DNA from: Treponema sp.
GTDB taxonomy: Bacteria > Spirochaetota > Spirochaetia > Treponematales > Breznakiellaceae
Direction of reading: 5' to 3'
Assembly: GCA_031281025.1 (NCBI GenBank)
Contig: JAITFY010000053.1
Coordinates: 1 to 35,489 of the forward strand
DNA length: 35,489 bases
The notes under the pieces were generated by a model, which saw nothing but the letters and a program-made list of their open reading frames with translations, was not told the origin of the DNA and searched no databases. Below, one piece after another: positions 6,556 to 14,680 of this stretch (the first letter of the stretch is position 1; each line of letters begins with the position of its first letter). A program made the position numbers and the translations under genes.

Positions 6556-8037
6556 ATGATGGGGAGTACTTTATTCGGAGGCTTATTTGGAAGCCATTCA
6601 TTCGAAGGAGTTATTACAGTATGCGCGGTTTGTGTGTTTATGTTATTGGCAAACATTATTCGCCGCAAGATACCATTCTTTAGGCGTTTATTGATGCCGA
6701 CAGCTGTTATTGCAGGTTTGCTGGGGCTTGTTGTCAAAGAAATTATTCAGGCAGTTTGGGGTTTCAATATGTTCAACGAACTCACACTTGGCGCGCTTAT
6801 TTACCATTTACTGCCGGTTGGATTTATTGCATTGTGCCTGCGGGAAAGGGACAATTATTCCAAAGAATTCGACAGTGGCAGAATGAAAATGGAGCGGGTT
6901 GCTGCGTCAAAATCAGGAAGTATCGTTATTAGCTATTACCTTATACAGGGACTTATCGGTATTGGCGTAACAGTTATTTTAGGAATTTTATTCATTCCAC
7001 AGCTGAATCAAGCAACAGGTATTATGCTGGCTCTTGGTTATGGTCAGGGCCCGCAGCAGGCAAATGCCACCGGTCTTATCTGGGATTTGGCAGGACACAT
7101 GGAACACTGGGGGCCTATGGCTGCCAGAAATTTCGGGCTTACTATAGCGGCAATGGGATTCCTTTGGGCGTCAATACCAGGCATAATTCTGGTTAACTGG
7201 GTTGCAAGGAAAAAGGGAATTACCAGAAAAAGAGATGAGTTTCAAAAAGCAGGCGACTTTCCCGCCAGCAACATTGAAGACCCGGATGAAGTTCCGCTTT
7301 CCGAATCCATCGATAAGTTCACCTTGCAGGTGTGTATGGTTGGCGGAGTATACATAATTACGATAGGGTTAATTTATGGAATTGAACAACTATTCCTTCT
7401 TTCCGGCCAAAAATTTCTTATAGACCTTATTACGGTATTTTGGGGTTTTGCATTTATGCTTGCGGCAGGTGTCGCTCTTTTAGTTAAAGCAATTTTACGC
7501 CGCCTGGTAAAAAATGGGATCATGCACAGAAAATATCCCAACAAATATATGATGAACCGTATCAGCGGCGTTTCATTTGACCTTGCAATCACTGCTGCCT
7601 TATTTTTGGTGTCTGTTACCACATTGGGTTCCCTTTGGATACCTATTATTACAATGACCACCATTGGCGGAATTGCATCAGCTCTTTTTATCTACCTTAT
7701 ATGTCCTGTTATTTTTAAAGGCTATAAAGATGAAGCGTTTTTGGCATTTTATGGTATGTCAGTAGGTACTATTGCGAACGGCATGATTCTAACCAGAGAA
7801 ATTGATCCTGATTTTTCAACACCGGCAGCAGACGATTTAGTATTGGGTTCGTCCGCTGCAATCATTCTGGGATTTCCACTGTTGCTGCTTATCGCTCAAG
7901 CGCCAAGGCCAGGAAATTTATGGTGGGTAACGCTTTTTATTTTTATCTACCTTCTGGTTTTGATTACTTATCTGTTAAAGGATGTGATATTTAAACGGAA
8001 AAAAGATAAAAAGAAACAAACAGCAGAGGCGGGTTAG
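6556..8037 (+). CDS. Sodium/glutamate symporter-like (GltS/ESS family) membrane protein
   Basis: A 493-residue polytopic protein with about 11-12 hydrophobic segments. The N-terminal LLANIIRRKIPFFRRLLMP followed by a GLLG turn is typical of GltS-type carriers. The central GYGQGPQQANATG and late YGMSVGTIANGMILTRE stretches sit where GltS proteins have their two inverted-repeat hairpins. Members carry out Na+-coupled uptake of glutamate or related anions; the substrate here is not shown by the sequence. It is longer than E. coli GltS (about 400), with an extra loop near residues 220-245. The start ATGATG is preceded by GGGGG about 10 bases upstream, 2 bases after the acyltransferase stop, so the two are probably co-transcribed. 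Confidence 0.65.
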   Translation: MMGSTLFGGLFGSHSFEGVITVCAVCVFMLLANIIRRKIPFFRRLLMPTAVIAGLLGLVVKEIIQAVWGFNMFNELTLGALIYHLLPVGFIALCLRERDNYSKEFDSGRMKMERVAASKSGSIVISYYLIQGLIGIGVTVILGILFIPQLNQATGIMLALGYGQGPQQANATGLIWDLAGHMEHWGPMAARNFGLTIAAMGFLWASIPGIILVNWVARKKGITRKRDEFQKAGDFPASNIEDPDEVPLSESIDKFTLQVCMVGGVYIITIGLIYGIEQLFLLSGQKFLIDLITVFWGFAFMLAAGVALLVKAILRRLVKNGIMHRKYPNKYMMNRISGVSFDLAITAALFLVSVTTLGSLWIPIITMTTIGGIASALFIYLICPVIFKGYKDEAFLAFYGMSVGTIANGMILTREIDPDFSTPAADDLVLGSSAAIILGFPLLLLIAQAPRPGNLWWVTLFIFIYLLVLITYLLKDVIFKRKKDKKKQTAEAG

Positions 8038-8044
8038 ATATACA

Positions 8045-8090
8045 AATACGCTTCAATACTCTGCTGTTTGGCGGAGTATTGAAGCGTATT
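8045..8090. terminator. 17-bp stem hairpin between convergent genes
   Basis: A perfect 17-base inverted repeat (arms 8045-8061 and 8074-8090, 12-base loop) lies between the stops of the symporter and the minus-strand acyltransferase. No long T tract follows on either strand, so it is either a non-canonical bidirectional terminator or an mRNA 3'-end stabiliser. Confidence 0.6.
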
Positions 8091-8100
8091 GATAAAAGGT

Positions 8101-9318
8101 TTAATACCCATATACTCTTTCAGAATCTTCGATATTTAATGCTGTGTTCCGTAAATGATATCCACAAACCATGTACTTCATTACATTCTTAAGCTTTGGA
8201 AAATCAACATCATATACACCTTCTTCTGTATAAATGGTCAATTTATACATCTTTTGAATAGCCATATCTTTAATTTTTTCAACTGGAAAATCCTGGCCGC
8301 ATACTGTAATTTTATCTCCATACAAAGAAATTTTCCCTTGACCAACAAATTTTGTCTTTTTTAAACTTACTACAAAATAAAGACGTACATTATCATCAGA
8401 AAACAATGGTTTATCAATACATTGTGAATAATCTATAGATTTAATATGTTCTAGTTGTAATTTACTCCATTCCAGTATGGTATCGGGGCATTTTTCGGCC
8501 ATTTTGATTTTCTCAAAAAAACCGGTACCATTTATAGTTACGCGCATTGTGCAAGAATTACAAAAAAAGTCATTCCCTTTTGATTTTACAGTGTTTATAC
8601 TGCTGCACTGCGGACAATAGAATATAAATATTTCCAGGTTTTCCGCTTTTTGCCGTCCATGAAAAACAATTTGTTCACGGCGATTCCATTCAAATTCATT
8701 AAAAGAAAGTTCTTTTATAATAATTTCATCAAGTTGTTCATGAGTGAGGGTTTTTAACTCTTCTACAGAAATGATTCTTGTTACGCTTCCGGTCATTTTT
8801 CCTTTATTTGGTTTTGTTTTCCACCGCGGTTTTGTATTATATCCGCCGCGTAAATTTACAATAATAACAGGTACTCCCAATTTTTGTGATAGTTTTCCAA
8901 GCCCTGGTTTTAGAGTACATTCGTCTCCAAAAAAACTCATATTGCCGGAAGCAAACAACCCAACTATACCGCCTCGTTTTATAATAGAAAAAATATGTCT
9001 GATTGCAGTAGAATCTGTGCTGCCTTTGGAAAATGGGATTGGGCGGACTAAAAAATTCGTAAGCCAGCCTTTTATTCCACCCCTTTGAATGGAATCGCTT
9101 CCAACATAATTGATACCAAACTTAAAACCAATGCCTACGGCAAATACATCAAAACTTGTCTGATGATTAGATAAAATCAAGCAGGGTGCTTTTATACCCT
9201 TTGAGGTTTTTTTATCAAACATATAATGATATCTAAGACAGAGAACCGGGAATAACAATATTCTAAGAAAGCCAAAAAACAAACTGCTTGTTTTTGGTAT
9301 TGGCTTCAGTTTACTCAT
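8101..9318 (-). CDS. PlsC-like acyltransferase paralogue with altered EGT motif and zinc ribbon
   Basis: A 405-residue homologue of the protein at 5357-6553, alignable along its whole length (shared PRW and KGKM stretches, CPxC ribbon, similar tail). The HX4D motif NHQTSFD is intact (H52, D57). Motif III, normally EGT, reads FASGNMSF with S124-G125-N126, so the glutamate thought to bind the glycerol-phosphate acceptor is missing. The ribbon has CPQC and CNSC, a more regular four-cysteine set than the other copy. It may use a different acceptor or be regulatory; the sequence cannot decide. It is convergent with the symporter and divergent from the CapA-like gene. The start has no Shine-Dalgarno but an extended -10 TGC-TAGAAT ends 6 bases before the ATG (5 bases between). 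Confidence 0.85.
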   Translation of the reverse strand: MSKLKPIPKTSSLFFGFLRILLFPVLCLRYHYMFDKKTSKGIKAPCLILSNHQTSFDVFAVGIGFKFGINYVGSDSIQRGGIKGWLTNFLVRPIPFSKGSTDSTAIRHIFSIIKRGGIVGLFASGNMSFFGDECTLKPGLGKLSQKLGVPVIIVNLRGGYNTKPRWKTKPNKGKMTGSVTRIISVEELKTLTHEQLDEIIIKELSFNEFEWNRREQIVFHGRQKAENLEIFIFYCPQCSSINTVKSKGNDFFCNSCTMRVTINGTGFFEKIKMAEKCPDTILEWSKLQLEHIKSIDYSQCIDKPLFSDDNVRLYFVVSLKKTKFVGQGKISLYGDKITVCGQDFPVEKIKDMAIQKMYKLTIYTEEGVYDVDFPKLKNVMKYMVCGYHLRNTALNIEDSERVYGY

Positions 9319-9323
9319 AATTC

Positions 9324-9332
9324 ATTCTAGCA
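9324..9332 (-). promoter_or_regulatory. Extended -10 promoter of the minus-strand acyltransferase
   Basis: On the minus strand TGC-TAGAAT occupies 9332-9324, with 5 bases before the ATG at 9318. The region 17 bases upstream (9352-9347, ATTCTC) is a poor -35 and directly abuts the dyad at 9353-9413. A leaderless message is predicted. Confidence 0.5.
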
Positions 9333-9352
9333 TATTGGGGCTTTAAGAGAAT

Positions 9353-9413
9353 AGCCTCTTGCATTGAACCGTCAGACCTATGGTCTGACGGTTCAATGTT
9401 TTTGCAAGAGGCT
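9353..9413. repeat. Long dyad filling the space between two divergent promoters
   Basis: Outer arms AGCCTCTTGCA (9353-9363) and TGCAAGAGGCT (9403-9413) enclose inner arms TTGAACCGTCAGACC (9364-9378) and GGTCTGACGGTTCAA (9382-9396) around a 3-base loop, with a 6-base bulge TGTTTT on one side. This makes a 26-bp stem. One end touches the -35 of the CapA promoter and the other the -35 region of the acyltransferase promoter. It may be an operator, an RNA structure or a mobile palindrome. Confidence 0.8.
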
Positions 9414-9441
9414 CGACATGAATGAAAAATATTTTTAGAAT
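9413..9441 (+). promoter_or_regulatory. Candidate promoter of the CapA-like gene
   Basis: TCGACA (9413-9418), a 17-base spacer and TAGAAT (9436-9441). The predicted start near 9448 leaves a leader of about 15 bases that holds the AAGGGAGG ribosome site. The -35 box shares its first base with the outer arm of the dyad. Confidence 0.55.
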
Positions 9442-9462
9442 ATAGAAAGGGAGGAAAAATCA

Positions 9463-10782
9463 ATGATTACCTTTTTGATAAAATCGCTCGTTTTTCTTTG
9501 TACTATGTTTCGCAGAAAAAACTACAAAACATCACGTCCGGTTGAAGGTAATTCCGCCGACTTTGCAAAAGGTGAAGCAATTTGGTGGGCATATAAGCAT
9601 TTTATAAAAGCCATAGAAGAACCGGAACATGGTAAGGGAATTGAGGAGTATTTTTTAAACAATGCGCCGGTTTTTTCCGCTCCGTCTGATTTTAATGTAA
9701 AGGATACTGTTACCATAAGTGCAGGCGGCGATATAATGCCTTCCGGGTATATTAATTCTAAAACTGCGGACCATCTGTGGGATGATATCTCGGATTTCTT
9801 TTTTTCGGCTGATTTATCCTGCGCCAACCTGGAAGCGCCTGTTAACATTGCCAAACCGCTTGGCCTTCCCGGAAAAAACATCGTAAAACCTCCTGCCATG
9901 AATATTTCCGAAGAAATTTTTGACATTTGTTGGCGCGGCGGCAAAGGTATCACTTTTTATTCAACAGCCAACAATCATTCCATGGATCAAGGTGAGGAAG
10001 GGCTTATCAAAACATTGGATTTTCTTGATAACAAAAAGGTGTCTTATGTTGGAACAGCCAGAACACCGGAAGAACAGGATGATATTCCTGTCCTTACATT
10101 TGGAAATTTGCGAGTTGCTTTTCTTGGATACACTTTTTCACTTAACCGCCAGAAAACGCCGTCTGGAAAGGAATATATGGCGAATTTACTGCGGCTCAAC
10201 CGGCCAGACTGCGATATTTCGCTGATTCGCCGTCAAATTGAGATTGCCAGAAATAAAAAAGCGGATGTAATTATCGCCAACATTCACTGGAGCCTTGAAT
10301 ATGAAAGTTTTCCGGTTCAAAATGTCATCGATATGGGGCATAAAATTCTTGAATCCGGGGTGGACATTATTCTAGGAAACCATCCACATACATTACAAAC
10401 AGCACAGCGGTATGAATGGAAAGAGCCAGTATCTGGTTATAAAAAGAGCGGATTAATCATTTATGCGTTGGGAAATCTTACAAATGTTGAAAGCCCTGTT
10501 GCAAACTGCTCTCTTGCCGCCCTTGCCAGTATTACGATTCAAAAAGGAGAATTAGCCGGAGAACAGCGGACACTAATTACGGATGTTAGACTGCTGCCGG
10601 TTTATCATTACCTGCGTTTATCAAATAACCGGTGTATCGAGGCACGGCTGCTTAACCTGTATAAACTTAAAAAATCAATTTTATCCGGGCAATGTCCATT
10701 CATATTAACAGACAAACAAAAGCGCGAAATTTTACGGCTTTGCCGTTTATCAGAGCGCCTTATGCCTTATGTGGGGTATTAA
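9463..10782 (+). CDS. CapA/PgsA-like metallophosphoesterase-fold protein
   Basis: A 439-residue protein of the CapA family, named for poly-gamma-glutamate capsule export/synthesis (CapA/PgsA). The metal-site motifs are visible in order: SAGGDIMPSG (near residue 87), CANLEAPV, STANNHSMDQGEEGL, then ANIHWSLEYES and GNHPHTLQ. Between residues 1 and 75 is a short hydrophobic start (MITFLIKSLVFLCTMF) that may anchor it. Many family members outside Bacillus act in unknown envelope or exopolymer processes, so a capsule role should not be assumed; no capB or capC homologue is present. A strong AAGGGAGG sets the start. The next gene, an OlsB-like acyltransferase, has its own candidate promoter and ribosome site. 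Confidence 0.85.
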   Translation: MITFLIKSLVFLCTMFRRKNYKTSRPVEGNSADFAKGEAIWWAYKHFIKAIEEPEHGKGIEEYFLNNAPVFSAPSDFNVKDTVTISAGGDIMPSGYINSKTADHLWDDISDFFFSADLSCANLEAPVNIAKPLGLPGKNIVKPPAMNISEEIFDICWRGGKGITFYSTANNHSMDQGEEGLIKTLDFLDNKKVSYVGTARTPEEQDDIPVLTFGNLRVAFLGYTFSLNRQKTPSGKEYMANLLRLNRPDCDISLIRRQIEIARNKKADVIIANIHWSLEYESFPVQNVIDMGHKILESGVDIILGNHPHTLQTAQRYEWKEPVSGYKKSGLIIYALGNLTNVESPVANCSLAALASITIQKGELAGEQRTLITDVRLLPVYHYLRLSNNRCIEARLLNLYKLKKSILSGQCPFILTDKQKREILRLCRLSERLMPYVGY

Positions 10783-10800
10783 TCATCTTATCTATTATGG

Positions 10801-10806
10801 TATAAT
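10801..10806 (+). promoter_or_regulatory. Extended -10 promoter of the GNAT acyltransferase gene
   Basis: TGG-TATAAT (10798-10806) is a perfect extended -10 box. Unlike the close boxes elsewhere, it leaves a leader of about 24 bases containing the AAGGAG site of the gene at 10838. Confidence 0.55.
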
Positions 10807-10837
10807 TAACTGATGTATAAAAAAGGAGATATGAACT

Positions 10838-11641
10838 ATGGCTTTTGATGAATATATAACTCCCATTATTTCCGGCAATTACACTGTACGGCTTTTAGAA
10901 AATGAAAAGGAATTACGGCAGTACCAGGATCTGCGGTATAAACATTTAATTTTGGAATTTGACCCGGAAAAAGCAAAAAACGCCGATCCTAACGCCACTG
11001 ATTATAACCTTGGTTACGATAAAAACACTGTACAATTATGCGCATTCTTCCGCGATCCCATTACCGGTGATGAAGAAGTAGTAGGCGGTTATATTATGAT
11101 GCGCTTTAAAAAAGAAGACGATTTTTGCAAAGCCACCCTTAAATACGATATAAGCAAAGTATTGGAAAAACACAAATACCAAATGTGCGAGATCTCTCGC
11201 GGCGTTGTACACCCCGAGCATCGTAATGGAGCCGTAACAAAAATATTATGGGATGGTATCCAAAACTATTTATTTGGAAATAATTTGCTGTTTAATATCG
11301 GTACAATGAGTTTTATGGGGCTTGATCCTTTAAAATATACACAGGCTGCCAGTCTTCTTCATCATTATTACCGCATGCCGGAAGACATTATGGTTCGTCC
11401 GCTTGAACCTCACGCATTTTACCACGATTACCTAAAAAAAGAAGATATCTGCCGTAAAACAGCCATCAGTCAACTCCCGCCTTTATTAAAAGGTTTACTA
11501 ATGGTAGGCGCAAAAACCGGCGATGGCTTTTACATTGATCGTGAGTTGGGTGTCGTGGAAACATTTGCTTTTTGCAACATGAAAAAAGACTTTAATTTTG
11601 ACAACTTTGGAAAACGAGACGTACTGTTAGATGAAAAGTAA
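10838..11641 (+). CDS. GNAT-fold acyltransferase, OlsB/hemolysin-like
   Basis: A 267-residue protein of the acyl-homoserine-lactone-synthase-like/OlsB branch of the GNAT superfamily. The N-terminal part YTVRLLENEKELRQYQDLRYKH, the central VGGYIMMRF strand, and CEISRGVVHPEHRNGAVTKILWDGI match the layout of ornithine N-acyltransferases (E-x-S/G-R-x-x-V-H-P-x-x-R). OlsB transfers a 3-hydroxyacyl chain from ACP to ornithine, after which a PlsC-family enzyme, OlsA, adds the second chain. Two PlsC-like genes lie within 6 kb, so an aminolipid pathway is possible but unproven. The substrate is unknown. The start is set by AAGGAG 8 bases upstream. It is convergent with the TRAP operon. Confidence 0.75.
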   Translation: MAFDEYITPIISGNYTVRLLENEKELRQYQDLRYKHLILEFDPEKAKNADPNATDYNLGYDKNTVQLCAFFRDPITGDEEVVGGYIMMRFKKEDDFCKATLKYDISKVLEKHKYQMCEISRGVVHPEHRNGAVTKILWDGIQNYLFGNNLLFNIGTMSFMGLDPLKYTQAASLLHHYYRMPEDIMVRPLEPHAFYHDYLKKEDICRKTAISQLPPLLKGLLMVGAKTGDGFYIDRELGVVETFAFCNMKKDFNFDNFGKRDVLLDEK

Positions 11642-11654
11642 GAGCGTCTTTTTT
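11617..11654 (+). terminator. Candidate terminator after the GNAT gene
   Basis: AGACG (11617-11621) can pair with CGTCT (11645-11649), with an adjoining TACT/AGTA pairing and a bulge, followed by a run of T to 11654. The stem begins within the coding sequence. The pairing is modest. Confidence 0.4.
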
Positions 11655-13617
11655 ACATAAAAAACTTTACAAGCCAGGTACTCAGTTCTGGAATAAATGT
11701 CACAATAAGAACAACCACTAACCTTGCAAGCAGGAATGGCATAACATAGCCACAAACATGCATAAATGGTTTATTAAAGCGATAACTGGCAAGGAATAGG
11801 TTAATTCCAACAGGGGGAGTAAGGAATCCTGCTTCAAGATTTATAACAAAGATGATTCCAAGATGCAGCGGATCAATACCATAAACAATGCCCAGTGGGA
11901 CAATTAAAGGCAGGAAAACCAGTATCGCAGAAAAAATATCCATAAAGAAGCCAATTATAAGCAGGGCAACATTTAACAGTAAAAGAAAAACAATCCTGGA
12001 CTGAATGGTATTCTGCATCCAGAAAGAAAAACTATCGGGAACGCCGGAATCAATAAACGCATAAGAGAGAGCTTTTGCCATTGCAAGAATGGCCAAAATC
12101 CCGCCGATTATCGGAACTGCTTTTTTAAAAACATCTGGAATACCGGTAATGGGTATATCTCTTTTAATAAAGACTTCAACTATTACAACATATACTACCG
12201 ATACAGCGCTTACTTGCACCAGGGTAAAAATACCGGAAAAATAACCAAAAACCAAAATTATCGGCAATAAAATTTCAAAAAACGAATCTTTCAGAGATCG
12301 CATTGCATCAGAAAATTTAAATTTTTCCTTTGGGATTTTAACTTTTCTGGAAAGAACAAAACTTGTAAAAATCATTGCCGCAATAAGAATTAACCCGGGA
12401 ATTAATGCTCCGATAAAAAAGTGAATATGATTATAATCGGTAGGGATGTTCATAAAATGCAGAATAGTCATGATGGAAGAAGCCACCAGTATGATAGGTA
12501 AGCTTGGGGGAAACATCAGACCAATTCCGCCGGCAGAAGTTAACATACCAATCGAAAGCTTTTCGGGATATTTATTCTCTTTTAAAATTGTAAAAAGAAT
12601 TCCTCCAAGGGCAAGAATTGTTACTCCCGACGCTCCCGTAAAAGAAGAGAAAAATGCGCAAATGATTATAGTTGCAATAATTATTCCGCCGGGCATCCAT
12701 CCAAAAAATATCTTAAAAGTACGAACAAGCCGCTCTCCGGCCTTGCTTTCGGAAAGGAAAAAACCTGTAAGGGTAAAAAGCGGAATTGCAATAATATCCC
12801 TTTCGGTTAATGCAGAATAAATTTCCTGGGCTACTCTATCAGGTTCCTGCCCAACAGCCTGCAGCATAACCATGGCAATGCCGCCAATAACCGCAAAAAT
12901 CGGCATTCCGGCAAGCCCTGCGAGAATCAAAAACAATATAACCGGGATGTTAAAAAGCATTGCAATATCATATTGGAAGTTCACTAAAGAATAAAAAGGT
13001 TCTGGTGTATCAAGCTCATTAACGCCCCATATTATTTTTGCAATTGCAGGCAATGCCGCAAAACATCCAAATAAAACAGCAGAAAATCCCAATGTTCTTT
13101 GAAGCCAGCCATGAAGCCCTAAAACAAAGCGAATAGCAATTACAGAAAATCCTAAAGGCATGGCAATGGCAAACACTTTATCTGTAACTGGACCTACACT
13201 TCTTCCCATTAAACCGTAAATAATGTAACTAACAGAATTCCATGCAAGGATAGTAACCAAAAATACAGAAATAACGGTACAACAAAGAGTAAGGATTTTT
13301 TTTACATTATCACTTTTAATATATTGAACAGCAGTTACTGAAATATGATTGCCGGTTTTAGCTGTAAGCATTGCGGCAAAAAGGCCTGCCACCAGAAAAA
13401 AATGCGAAATTAACGCATTAGGATCGGGAATTGCCAGACTAAACTGACGTAAAATAAGTTCTGTAAACGGTATCAGAGCCAAAATAGAAAGAGAACCGTA
13501 ACAGACAATATTCTCCAACCAGGAATTTTTATACGCTTTTTTTAACAACAATGAAGCCCTTGAACCGGTAGTTAGTTTAACTTGTTCATTGATGCTGGTA
13601 TCATTCATATTTTCCAT
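11653..13617 (-). CDS. TRAP transporter fused membrane subunit (DctQ-DctM)
   Basis: A 654-residue polytopic protein joining both membrane subunits of a TRAP transporter. Residues about 35-190 hold the DctQ-like part with four membrane segments. From about 215 onward is the DctM-like permease (about 12 segments), with IPLFTLTGFFLSES, FFSSFTGASGVTILALGG and GGIGLMFPPSLPIILVASS matching conserved DctM blocks. TRAP systems use a cation gradient to import solutes captured by a periplasmic binding protein. The fused arrangement is the same as TatQ-M of T. pallidum. It is the last gene of the operon, 4 bases after the second binding-protein gene. A second ATG at 13608 is an alternative start; both have weak ribosome sites, suggesting coupling. 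Confidence 0.9.
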   Translation of the reverse strand: MENMNDTSINEQVKLTTGSRASLLLKKAYKNSWLENIVCYGSLSILALIPFTELILRQFSLAIPDPNALISHFFLVAGLFAAMLTAKTGNHISVTAVQYIKSDNVKKILTLCCTVISVFLVTILAWNSVSYIIYGLMGRSVGPVTDKVFAIAMPLGFSVIAIRFVLGLHGWLQRTLGFSAVLFGCFAALPAIAKIIWGVNELDTPEPFYSLVNFQYDIAMLFNIPVILFLILAGLAGMPIFAVIGGIAMVMLQAVGQEPDRVAQEIYSALTERDIIAIPLFTLTGFFLSESKAGERLVRTFKIFFGWMPGGIIIATIIICAFFSSFTGASGVTILALGGILFTILKENKYPEKLSIGMLTSAGGIGLMFPPSLPIILVASSIMTILHFMNIPTDYNHIHFFIGALIPGLILIAAMIFTSFVLSRKVKIPKEKFKFSDAMRSLKDSFFEILLPIILVFGYFSGIFTLVQVSAVSVVYVVIVEVFIKRDIPITGIPDVFKKAVPIIGGILAILAMAKALSYAFIDSGVPDSFSFWMQNTIQSRIVFLLLLNVALLIIGFFMDIFSAILVFLPLIVPLGIVYGIDPLHLGIIFVINLEAGFLTPPVGINLFLASYRFNKPFMHVCGYVMPFLLARLVVVLIVTFIPELSTWLVKFFM

Positions 13618-13621
13618 GCAG

Positions 13622-14650
13622 TTATTGTCCGCTTCTTGAACGTTGCAATATTTGATTTATTCTATTGTAAATATCACGATCGTAGGTAGAAGTAGAAGTA
13701 TTACCAATAAACTGAGGCAAAAAACCCAATAACTCTGTCCGCCAAAGATCTTGTTGTGCCTGAGTAAGCGTATTTACAGAAAGCCCGCTCCGGCTCATGG
13801 ATGCTAATGCGTTTGCTTCGGTTCTGGTTACTGATTCATCAAATTCACCGGCTATTCGCCTGGTAATCCTTAGTAATTGCTGCTGATGCGCAGGGCTTAT
13901 TCTATTCCATGTGACACGGTTTATTACAATTGCTCCCATGATTGGCGCAATTGGCAGTTCCATCATATGATTAAGACTTCTGTGCAGCTGCATTGGAGCA
14001 ACGGCCGACGGGATCAAATAAATGGTATTAACAGCCCCGCTTGCAAGCCTTTGTCCAATAGCCGTTATATCCGTATCAATCAAATTGAATCCCATACCTC
14101 TAAAAACAGCATTCATTTCTGTTAATTCCGGGCTGGACGCAATTCTTTGACGGCGCAAGTCGGCCGGTGACAAAATTTGCTCTCTTGAAAATAAATAAAC
14201 CCAGCCGCCTTTGGACCAGGCAAGTATAATAAAATCATCTTTTACCCTTGTCTCCAGAACCGGCAGTATTTCCCTTAAAACAAGATCAAACTCGGCTTCA
14301 TTTCCAATCAAAAAAGGAATACTTAGATTAATAACCGCAGGGCAAATTTCTGAAATCCCGGCGGAAGTAAAAATACCAACCTGAATTGAGTTACTGGAAA
14401 GAGAAGAAAGCATTCTTAATTCGCTGCCTTCCCTTCCATCGTGGCTGACGACTACCTGAATCTGGTTGTTTGAGGCCTGCTGCCATTCGGCTGCAAGACG
14501 ATCAAGCGCTCTGCCCCACTCAGAATTTCTTGGTAACGGCGATGCAAACCTGATATTAATAACATCTTCGCGAGCAGTCCCGCGTTGGGCATAAACCATA
14601 CCAAGCGAGAAAATAATAAAAAGCGCAAAAAGAAATGCAATTTTTTTCAT
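13622..14650 (-). CDS. TRAP transporter solute-binding protein (DctP/TatP type), copy 2
   Basis: A 342-residue periplasmic solute receptor. A cleavable signal peptide ends at VYAQ (about residue 21). The DctP fold is recognisable from IRFASPLPRNSEWGRALDRL, the LAWSKGGWVYLFS strand, and PADLRRQRIASSPEL, where the family's conserved ligand arginine lies. The protein is very similar to its upstream neighbour at 14681-15697, down to an identical C-terminal SRSGQ tail, so the pair is a tandem duplication. Differences cluster in stretches such as PQFIGNTSTSTYD near the end. AGGAG upstream of the ATG supports the start. The ligand is unknown. Confidence 0.9.
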   Translation of the reverse strand: MKKIAFLFALFIIFSLGMVYAQRGTAREDVINIRFASPLPRNSEWGRALDRLAAEWQQASNNQIQVVVSHDGREGSELRMLSSLSSNSIQVGIFTSAGISEICPAVINLSIPFLIGNEAEFDLVLREILPVLETRVKDDFIILAWSKGGWVYLFSREQILSPADLRRQRIASSPELTEMNAVFRGMGFNLIDTDITAIGQRLASGAVNTIYLIPSAVAPMQLHRSLNHMMELPIAPIMGAIVINRVTWNRISPAHQQQLLRITRRIAGEFDESVTRTEANALASMSRSGLSVNTLTQAQQDLWRTELLGFLPQFIGNTSTSTYDRDIYNRINQILQRSRSGQ

Positions 14651-14680
14651 GTATACTCCTAAAACTGTAAGTTTAAATAA

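Noticed and set aside
8038-8100. Inverted repeat as the end of an insertion sequence
   Set aside because: It is a single compact hairpin between convergent stops with no transposase or matching distant arm, so a terminator-like role is simpler.
11653-13617. DctQ-DctM fusion as an assembly or frameshift artefact
   Set aside because: The frame is continuous with a normal linker, and the same fusion is known in treponemal TRAP systems.
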